From Rhodoferax sp. (GTDB taxonomy: Bacteria > Pseudomonadota > Gammaproteobacteria > Burkholderiales > Burkholderiaceae), in NCBI GenBank assembly GCA_028292075.1, contig JAQGNA010000457.1, positions 1-6,975 of the forward strand: DNA of 6,975 nucleotides, in the 5' to 3' direction. The notes below the pieces were generated by a model. That model was given only the letters and a program-made list of their open reading frames with translations, was not told where the DNA came from and did not search any database. The translations under genes and the position numbers were made by a program. Shown piece by piece: positions 1 through 4,674 of this stretch (position 1 is its first letter; each line of letters starts with the position of its first letter).

Positions 1-135
1 GCGCTGGGCGTAGTACTCGGCGGTGATGGGCTTGGGGATGGCATTGGGCGAACGGTTGCGCGTGAGCGGTGCCATGACAATGCGGTTGGCCAGCGCCCTG
101 CGGCCGGCCTGAAAGGGTTCGAACAAAGAAGTCAT
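1..135 (-). CDS. Old Yellow Enzyme family NAD(P)H:flavin oxidoreductase, N-terminal fragment
   Basis: Only the first 45 codons are present; the gene runs off the left edge. The peptide begins MTSLFEPFQAG and continues through NRIVMAPLTRNRSPNAIPKP to EYYAQR. This is the N-terminal signature of the FMN-binding OYE barrel (NemA-like alkene reductases and xenobiotic reductases), where the first beta strand and the MAPLTR segment line the flavin pocket. Members reduce activated C=C bonds, nitro compounds or nitrate esters using NAD(P)H in the cytoplasm. The ATG (133-135) is preceded by AGGA about 9 nt upstream, which supports the start. The gene is divergent from the MFS transporter. The family call is firm. 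The subgroup and substrate cannot be told from this fragment. Confidence 0.88.
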   Translation of the reverse strand, partial: MTSLFEPFQAGRRALANRIVMAPLTRNRSPNAIPKPITAEYYAQR

Positions 136-190
136 TGGTTTTTTCCTGAAATAATGCCGGGATTGCCGGCTGATCTCAGGGTAAACCCAA

Positions 191-206
191 ACGCAAAGCC
201 TTGCGT
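191..206. promoter_or_regulatory. Candidate operator palindrome in the OYE/MFS divergent gap
   Basis: ACGCAA-AGCC-TTGCGT forms a 6-4-6 perfect inverted repeat in the 152-bp gap between the divergent reductase and transporter genes. A second short repeat, GCCGG-GATTG-CCGGC, lies at 156-170, closer to the reductase start. No convincing -35/-10 pair was found for either gene, and no regulator gene is adjacent. The symmetry is seen directly; the operator role is inference. Confidence 0.3.
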
Positions 207-287
207 GTCACGCCTGGTCTGACGCTGTGCTAGCGGTTGCGCCACAGATACCCGCGGCCAGGGTGTTCGTGGCGACAATGCCGCAAC

Positions 288-1505
288 ATGGCAGCACCCC
301 AAACCAACGCACCCGGGCGATTCGACGAAACACCGGTTCTCGGTCTGGCGCTCGCGCTGTCGCTCGGCGCCGCCATCTCGCTCGGCATCACGCGTTTCGC
401 CTATGGGTTGTTGTTGCCGCCGATGCGCACCGACCTCGGCTGGAGCTACACCCTGGCCGGCGCAATGAACACCGTCAACGCGCTCGGCTACCTGCTGGGC
501 GCCCTGGCCACGCCGCGGCTCATGCGGCGTTTCGGGCCGCGCCGCCTGCTCATTGCGGGCGCTGTGCTGGCCAGTGCCTTCATGGCCTTCAGCGGGTTCT
601 TCACGTCGGCGGCACCATTGTTGGCCCAGCGCCTGCTGGCTGGCGTGGCCAGTGCCTTTGTCTTCATCGCCGGAGGTTTGCTGGCGGCGCGCCTGGGCAG
701 CCAGCAGCCGGGGCGGGCCGGCCTGGTGCTGGGCTTGTACTACGGCGGCACCGGCTGGGGCATCGTGCTGTCGGCCTGGCTGGTGCCTTCCGTGCTGGCG
801 TGGGCGCAGCCCTTGCCGCACGGCTGGGCCTGGGCATGGTGGTCGCTGGCTGCGGCTTGCGCCGCCTGCTCGGCGGTGCTGTGCTGGCCCGCGCGGGTGC
901 TGCCCGATGTGCCGGCGGCGCAGGCCTCGGCAGCTTCGCCGGCGTTCCGCTGGTCCGCCTTCGGCTTTGCCCTGGCGGGTTATGGCATGTTCGGGGTGGG
1001 CTACATCGGCTACATGACCTTTGTCATCGCGCTGCTGCGGGAGCAGGGGGCCAGCAGCACGGCGGTGACCGTGTTCTATGCGTTGCTGGGCCTGGCCGTG
1101 CTGGCGTCCTCGCGCATCTGGGCGGGCCTGCTGGACCGCAGCCGCGGCGGACGCGCGCTGGCGCTGCTGAACGGCCTGCTCGGCACGGCCACGCTCCTGC
1201 CGGCGTTGACCTCTGCCTGGCCGGTGGTGCTGGCGTCGGGGCTCGTGTTCGGTGGGGTGTTCCTGTCGGTCGTCGCGTCGACGACGGCCCTGGTGCGGCA
1301 CAACCTGCCTGCCTCGGCCTGGGCTTCGGGCATCAGCGCCTTCACCATCGTGTTCGCCGCGGGCCAGATCGTGGGCCCCACGGTGGTGGGCTGGATCGCC
1401 GACGGGCCAGGTGGCCTGGCGCGCGGCCTGGTGTTCTCGGCGGCCGCGCTGTGGGTGGGAGCGGCCCTGGCCTGGCGCCAGAAACCGCTGGGCACGGCTG
1501 CCTGA
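288..1505 (+). CDS. YbfB/YjiJ-type MFS transporter
   Basis: A 405-residue integral membrane protein whose alternating hydrophobic segments fit 12 helices of a major facilitator. The stretch ITRFAYGLLLPPMRTDLGWS (about residues 34-53), then the AGAMNTVNALGYLLGAL helix and the cytoplasmic RRFGPRR loop (80-86), match the YbfB/YjiJ group (MFS_4). A hydrophilic linker near 200-222 separates the two six-helix halves. Substrates of this group are not established; drug or metabolite export is only a guess. The ATG at 288 was chosen because helix 1 begins about 17 residues later. A TTG at 237 would add 17 Arg/Pro-rich residues with no membrane character. The Shine-Dalgarno before 288 is weak. The gene converges on the glutathione S-transferase, leaving 32 nt between stop codons. 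Confidence 0.87.
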   Translation: MAAPQTNAPGRFDETPVLGLALALSLGAAISLGITRFAYGLLLPPMRTDLGWSYTLAGAMNTVNALGYLLGALATPRLMRRFGPRRLLIAGAVLASAFMAFSGFFTSAAPLLAQRLLAGVASAFVFIAGGLLAARLGSQQPGRAGLVLGLYYGGTGWGIVLSAWLVPSVLAWAQPLPHGWAWAWWSLAAACAACSAVLCWPARVLPDVPAAQASAASPAFRWSAFGFALAGYGMFGVGYIGYMTFVIALLREQGASSTAVTVFYALLGLAVLASSRIWAGLLDRSRGGRALALLNGLLGTATLLPALTSAWPVVLASGLVFGGVFLSVVASTTALVRHNLPASAWASGISAFTIVFAAGQIVGPTVVGWIADGPGGLARGLVFSAAALWVGAALAWRQKPLGTAA

Positions 1506-1548
1506 TCCCTGATTGCTCGGGGCTGTGGCCGATCAGATCAGATCAGGC
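1500..1548. repeat. Inverted repeat with GATCA triplication at convergent gene ends
   Basis: GCCTGATC (1500-1507) and GATCAGGC (1541-1548) are perfect inverse copies. They flank the short gap between the converging transporter and glutathione S-transferase genes. Within it, GATCA occurs three times in tandem (1531-1545). The transporter stop lies in the left arm and the transferase stop lies in the GATCA run. It could act as a bidirectional terminator, but there is no T-tract on either side and the loop is 33 nt, so this is a weak inference. Confidence 0.25.
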
Positions 1549-2143
1549 CTTCGGCCCGCAGGGCGTCCTGAACGGCCGGACGTGCCGCCACGCGGGCCTG
1601 GAAAGCCTGCACATTGGGGAAGCCGGACAAATCGACGCCCACCTTGCCCGCCCAGTTGGTCACGGTGAACAGGTAGCCGTCGGCCACCGTGAAGTGTTCG
1701 TTCAGCAGGTATTCCTTGCCCTGAAGTTCGCCTTCGAGCCACTGGTAGCGGCTGGCCAGGCGCTTGCGCGCGATGTCCTTGGCGGCATCGGGCATGTCAG
1801 GGTTGAACAGCGGCGAAAAGCCCTTGTGCAGTTCGGTGCCGATGAACGACAGCCATTCCTGCAGGCGGTAACGCGACAGCGTGCCGTTGGCCGGGGCAAG
1901 GTTCTTCAGGGGAGCCTGGTCGGCGATGTACTGGACGATCACCGGGCCTTCACGCAGGCGCGTACCGTCGTCGAGCTCCAGCAGGGGCACATAGCCGAGC
2001 GGGTTGATGGTGTAGTAATCGGTGCCGTCGGGCAGCTGGTGCGTCTTGGTGGGTGCGGCAATGGCCTGGAAGGCCAACCCCGATTCCAGCAGCGCAATGT
2101 GCGGTGAGAGGGAGCAGGCACCAGGGGAGTAATACAGCTTCAT
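1538..2143 (-). CDS. gstA: Glutathione S-transferase, beta class (GstA-like)
   Basis: A 201-residue protein, the same length as E. coli GstA. It starts MKLYYSPGACSLSPHIALLESG and ends ARPAVQDALRAEGLI, closely matching that family. The N-terminal thioredoxin-fold domain carries Cys10, the cysteine that contacts glutathione in beta-class enzymes, and the glutathione-site segment YVPLLELDDG with REGPVIVQYIAD (about 51-75). The all-helical C-terminal domain holds His106 in TELHKGFSPLF and the FTVADGYLFTV helix that stabilises the fold. These cytoplasmic enzymes conjugate glutathione to electrophiles and can show peroxidase or reductase activity. The ATG is well placed, with AGGA 7-10 nt upstream. 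The reading frame stays open far upstream, but there it only runs antisense to the next two genes. The gene is divergent from the DUF1328 gene and convergent with the MFS gene. Confidence 0.95.
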   Translation of the reverse strand: MKLYYSPGACSLSPHIALLESGLAFQAIAAPTKTHQLPDGTDYYTINPLGYVPLLELDDGTRLREGPVIVQYIADQAPLKNLAPANGTLSRYRLQEWLSFIGTELHKGFSPLFNPDMPDAAKDIARKRLASRYQWLEGELQGKEYLLNEHFTVADGYLFTVTNWAGKVGVDLSGFPNVQAFQARVAARPAVQDALRAEGLI

Positions 2144-2367
2144 GTTTTTTCCTGAGAGTTTTGGATGCGTTGAAAGGCGTGAAAGTGCGACAGGCGCGAG
2201 AAGCAGCTTTGAGAGGTGCGGACCGTTGCCGTGTGTGGTGCATGGTGCAAGGCCCAAACCGCAGTTCGGATTCTGCCGCAGCATGACCGAGTGGGTGGCA
2301 TCCGGCACCGCAAATCGCTGATGCCCTTGTCCTACACCTACCGGGGCCGTTAGCCGATGCGCTGCCG

Positions 2368-2397
2368 CGGTGCAACTTTTTAACATTACTTGCACCG
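2368..2397. promoter_or_regulatory. Inverted repeat upstream of the DUF1328 gene (candidate operator)
   Basis: CGGTGCAA (2368-2375) and TTGCACCG (2390-2397) are perfect inverse half-sites. Their centres are 22 bp apart, about two helical turns, as expected for a dimeric regulator. The AT-rich spacer holds TTAACA (2380-2385), a 5-of-6 match to a -35 box, but no good -10 follows at 16-18 bp. An extra half-site, GGTGCAA, occurs at 2244-2250. The remainder of the 291-bp gstA/DUF1328 gap shows nothing else I can name. The symmetry is certain; the function is inferred. Confidence 0.4.
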
Positions 2398-2434
2398 TCC
2401 AACCAATGCGACCCTGTCGCGCAAGGAGTAAGAC

Positions 2435-2620
2435 ATGTTGAAGTACGCCATTATTTTTGCCTTGATTGCGCTGGTCGCCGGTGCATTGGGCTTTGGCGGA
2501 GTGGCCGCCGGTGCCGCCGGCATTGCCAAGATTCTCTTCGGCCTGTTCCTCATCCTGGCTGTGGTGTTCGTCGTGCTCGCCGCCTTGGGCGTGGGCGCCG
2601 CGCGCAAGGCGTTGAAGTGA
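2435..2620 (+). CDS. DUF1328 family small membrane protein
   Basis: A 61-residue protein, [20 protein letters not shown] followed by [20 protein letters not shown] and a second hydrophobic helix, ending in a basic ARKALK tail. The [22 protein letters not shown] segment is the hallmark of DUF1328 (YtjA-like) proteins. It predicts two membrane helices joined by a glycine/alanine-rich turn in the inner membrane. No biochemical role is established for the family. A strong Shine-Dalgarno, AAGGAG (2423-2428), sits 6 nt before the ATG, so translation is probably efficient. The transglutaminase-like gene starts 57 nt downstream on the same strand with no visible terminator between, so the two may share a transcript. 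The inverted repeat at 2368-2397 lies just upstream. Confidence 0.93.
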   Translation: MLKYAIIFALIALVAGALGFGGVAAGAAGIAKILFGLFLILAVVFVVLAALGVGAARKALK

Positions 2621-2634
2621 TCTGGTGAAGCCTG

Positions 2635-2661
2635 TTCCACTTCTTCCACTTCTTCCACTGC
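2635..2661 (+). repeat. Three tandem copies of a 9-bp unit
   Basis: TTCCACTTC occurs at 2635-2643 and 2644-2652, with a third copy at 2653-2661 differing at one base (TTCCACTGC). The array fills half of the 57-nt spacer between the DUF1328 and transglutaminase-like genes. It is not translated in either. It may simply be replication slippage, though its position in the leader could affect translation of the downstream gene. Confidence 0.7.
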
Positions 2662-2677
2662 TGAGCCACCCACTGCC

Positions 2678-3619
2678 ATGACCACCTCCCACATCGATGC
2701 CACGCTGGACTACCAGGTGCAACAGGACACGCATTTCCTGTTCAACCTGGAAGCTGCACACCATTCCAGCCAACGCATCGTGGAGGAGGATTTCACGGTC
2801 ACCCCTCCGGTGAAAGTGCATCGTTTCGTCGACGACTCCAAAGGCAACCGGTTTCTGCGCTTCGACGCGGGGCCGGGCAAGGTGTCGGTTCGCTACAAGG
2901 CGAAGGTGGAGCTGGTACGCCGAAAGAATTCGCGCAGCGGGCTGACCCAGGCACCCATCAATGCCTTGCCCGATGCGGCGCTGCACTACCTGCTGCCCAC
3001 TCGCTTTTGCGAATCCGACCTGATGTCGCGCGCGGCGCAGCAGCAGTTCGGCGGGGTCGAGCCCGGGATCAAGCGCGTGGAGGCAGTGGTCGACTGGGTG
3101 CACGACAACATTTCCTACATGCTCGGCTCGACCGACGCCACCACCACCGCGCAACAGGTGTTCGTGCAGCGGGCCGGCGTGTGCCGCGACTTCGCGCATC
3201 TGGCCATCACCTTCTGCAGGGCGCTGAACATACCGGCCCGTCTGGTGGTGGGGTACGTTGAATTCGAGGAGCCACCGCAAGACTTTCATGCGATCTTCGA
3301 AGCCTGGCTGGGCGACCGCTGGGTGCTGTTCGACCCCACCAAGATGGCGCCGGTTGAGAAGCTGGTTCGGGTGGGCAGCGGCCGCGACGCCAAAGACGTG
3401 GCCTTTGCCACGCTGTTCGGTGCGGCCTACATGACCGGCATGTTGCTCGACGTGCACGATGGCCGGGTGAGGGCGGAGAGCAGCAACGTGGTGCCGATCA
3501 TGTCCACTGCGGCGCCGGGCGATGCGTCTATTGAGCGGTCCTCAGGGTCGGCCGCTGACCTGCCAACGGAAACGCCGCTGCAGGCGGCGGTCAGCGAGAC
3601 GGCGGGCCAGGCCGCGTAG
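2678..3619 (+). CDS. Transglutaminase-like cysteine protein
   Basis: A 313-residue protein. Residues 1-110 form a beta-rich N-terminal region with no recognisable active site. The transglutaminase-like core follows: a helix ([17 protein letters not shown], about 134-150), the catalytic cysteine in [20 protein letters not shown] (Cys169), the histidine in [11 protein letters not shown] (His204) and the aspartate in WVLFDPTK (Asp219). This is the papain-like Cys-His-Asp triad. Bacterial members are usually proteases or amide-bond enzymes rather than true crosslinkers, and the substrate is unknown. There is no signal peptide, so a cytoplasmic location is likely. Residues after about 275 are an Ala/Ser/Thr-rich tail with low complexity. 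The start ATG has no good Shine-Dalgarno. Its last 29 nt overlap the converging YkgJ-type gene. Confidence 0.88.
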   Translation: MTTSHIDATLDYQVQQDTHFLFNLEAAHHSSQRIVEEDFTVTPPVKVHRFVDDSKGNRFLRFDAGPGKVSVRYKAKVELVRRKNSRSGLTQAPINALPDAALHYLLPTRFCESDLMSRAAQQQFGGVEPGIKRVEAVVDWVHDNISYMLGSTDATTTAQQVFVQRAGVCRDFAHLAITFCRALNIPARLVVGYVEFEEPPQDFHAIFEAWLGDRWVLFDPTKMAPVEKLVRVGSGRDAKDVAFATLFGAAYMTGMLLDVHDGRVRAESSNVVPIMSTAAPGDASIERSSGSAADLPTETPLQAAVSETAGQAA

Positions 3620-3887
3620 CCAACTCCAGCTGGGTGAGGTAGTGCATTGCCTGGGGCGCTGAGTCGCCGCACATTTCGGCGCTTGGCCTCAACCCGGCAC
3701 AGACCGCCGGCCTTTCCGGTCGGCCGAAAATCATGCAACGATGGTCTGCGTCGAGCTGCACGCACCGCACGCCCGCCGGTTTGCTCACCCCGTCCACCAC
3801 GGGCATTCCGGGGATCGGCGAACTGATGCTGGGGGCGATGCAACAGGCGCCGCAACCGGCACGGCACAGGGTGGACGAGGATTTCAT
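3591..3887 (-). CDS. YkgJ family cysteine-cluster protein
   Basis: A 98-residue protein with eight cysteines: Cys8, 12, 15 and 16 in [21 protein letters not shown], then Cys42 (GVRCVQLD), Cys51 ([10 protein letters not shown]), Cys63 and Cys73 (EMCG). The CxxxCxxCC opening and the later PAGVRC and [11 protein letters not shown] segments are diagnostic of the YkgJ/CxxCxxCC family (UPF0153). That family is presumed to bind zinc or an iron-sulfur cluster; its function is not established. The ATG at 3885-3887 is the only usable start before the first cysteine, because no ATG, GTG or TTG occurs in frame between it and the upstream stop. It lacks a clear Shine-Dalgarno. The tail overlaps the transglutaminase-like gene by 29 nt. 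The 110-nt gap upstream holds the divergent toxin-antitoxin promoter. Confidence 0.9.
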   Translation of the reverse strand: MKSSSTLCRAGCGACCIAPSISSPIPGMPVVDGVSKPAGVRCVQLDADHRCMIFGRPERPAVCAGLRPSAEMCGDSAPQAMHYLTQLELATRPGPPSR

Positions 3888-3966
3888 CTTGTTGATGTCA
3901 TTTGAGGAAGGCTGGCTGGCGCCAAGGCCTTGCGACGGTTAGATCAGCGGCCAGGGCCAGCACCAC

Positions 3967-3998
3967 TAAAATGTACAGAACCCTATGTTTTGTACAAA
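3967..3998 (+). promoter_or_regulatory. Toxin-antitoxin promoter with YefM-type TGTACA operator
   Basis: Two TGTACA palindromes occur at 3972-3977 and 3991-3996. The second extends to a 10-bp palindrome, TTTGTACAAA (3989-3998), while the first is limited to the 6-bp core, giving a long and a short site 19 bp apart centre to centre. A TAAAAT box (3967-3972) matches the -10 consensus at five of six bases and abuts the short site; no convincing -35 is present. The E. coli YefM-YoeB operator is known to consist of a long and a short palindrome with TGTACA cores, there about 12 bp apart. The last base of the long site is the A of the antitoxin ATG, so binding should block the promoter. Autoregulation is inferred. 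Confidence 0.72.
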
Positions 3999-4252
3999 TG
4001 CACATCCTTCCCTTGAGTGAATTCCGCGCGAATGCGTCTGCCATGCTCGACCTGGTGGAACGCGGCGAGACCGTGCGCATTTTGCGCCATGGCAAACCTG
4101 TTGCCGAACTGGTGCCCATTGCACCCGACACGGCTGAGCGACAGCCCAGCTGGAAGCGAGCCGTCACACCGCTGAAGGTCGACCGCCCCGATGGGATGAG
4201 CCTGGCCCAGTTGATCGTCGCCGAGCGTGACCAGGCGAGACTGCAGCCATGA
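3998..4252 (+). CDS. Phd/YefM family antitoxin
   Basis: An 84-residue protein starting MHILPLSEFRANASAMLDLV, followed by ERGETVRILRHGKPVAELVP. This is the N-terminal DNA-binding fold of Phd/YefM antitoxins, where the protein dimerises and binds its own operator. Arg10 falls at the position that YefM uses for operator contact, which supports the ATG at 3998. An upstream ATG at 3971 would add nine residues that lie within the operator. The C-terminal part (about 45-84) is polar and charged, as expected for the disordered toxin-neutralising segment. No Shine-Dalgarno is visible, and with a start site near 3978 the leader would be only about 20 nt. The stop overlaps the toxin start by 4 nt (ATGA), so the pair is translationally coupled. 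Confidence 0.92.
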   Translation: MHILPLSEFRANASAMLDLVERGETVRILRHGKPVAELVPIAPDTAERQPSWKRAVTPLKVDRPDGMSLAQLIVAERDQARLQP

Positions 4253-4668
4253 TTTTGCTGTTCGACACCTCGGCGCTGGTGAAGCGCTACCGGGAGGAGG
4301 GCGGCAGCCAGCGCGTGCAGCATCTGCTTGGCCAGGCGCGCCAGGTGGTCATGGCGGCCCACGGCAAGACCGAATTGGCGTCCGGCCTGTGTCGCGACTG
4401 GCGCCAGCAGCGCACCACCCGAGATGAATACGAACGCGACATGGCCCAACTCGCCGACGATTTTGCCGACTTCGAGGTCGTGCCGCTGGACGCACGCATC
4501 GAGGCGCTGGCCCTGGCCGCCATGGAAGGCCACAACCTCCAAACCATGGACGCGCTACACATCGGCACCGCGCAGGCGGCCCAGGTCGACTTGTTCGTTA
4601 CCGCCGATCCGCGGCAGGCTCAAGCCGCGCAGTCGGTGGGGCTCAAAACCGAATTGATCCAAGCGTAG
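4249..4668 (+). CDS. vapC: PIN-domain toxin, VapC family
   Basis: A 139-residue protein with the four acidic positions of a PIN ribonuclease: Asp6 (LFDTSALVKRY), Glu42 (KTELAS), Asp101 (TMDALHIGTA) and Asp120 (VTADPRQAQAA). In PIN toxins these bind Mg2+ or Mn2+, and studied VapC toxins cut RNA, in several cases tRNA anticodon loops or 23S rRNA. Its target here cannot be predicted. All catalytic residues and the normal length are present, so it looks intact. It forms an operon with the Phd/YefM-type antitoxin, which should bind and inhibit it. The pairing mixes a YefM-type antitoxin with a PIN rather than a RelE-type toxin, a combination known from other genomes. Its stop is only 6 nt before the mnmG start. 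Confidence 0.93.
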   Translation: MILLFDTSALVKRYREEGGSQRVQHLLGQARQVVMAAHGKTELASGLCRDWRQQRTTRDEYERDMAQLADDFADFEVVPLDARIEALALAAMEGHNLQTMDALHIGTAQAAQVDLFVTADPRQAQAAQSVGLKTELIQA

Positions 4669-4674
4669 AAACGT

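Noticed and set aside
237..287. TTG start for the MFS transporter
   Set aside because: It adds 17 residues that are Arg/Pro/Cys-rich with no helix or signal character. The ATG at 288 gives the usual short cytoplasmic N-terminus.
132..1301. 389-codon leftward frame opposite the MFS gene
   Set aside because: The composition is Arg/Gln/Gly-rich without any recognisable domain, and the opposite strand encodes a clear transporter.
227..2107. Long rightward open frame (626 codons) across the MFS gene and antisense to gstA
   Set aside because: It is out of frame with the clear MFS protein, rich in Arg/Gly/Ala from GC-rich codons, and shows no family motif. It is a shadow of high GC content.
2144..3457. 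Upstream extension of the gstA reading frame, about 438 extra codons
   Set aside because: The extension is antisense to the DUF1328 and transglutaminase-like genes. The real GST begins at MKLYYSPGAC with a ribosome binding site and family-standard length.
3902..3997. N-terminal extension of the antitoxin from 3902
   Set aside because: It would translate the operator and promoter. The family start MHILPLSEFR with Arg10 in register fits 3998.
4669..4674. A separate promoter or origin element directly between vapC and mnmG
   Set aside because: Only 6 nt are available. No DnaA-box clusters (TTATCCACA-like) were seen anywhere in the window, so oriC itself is not here.
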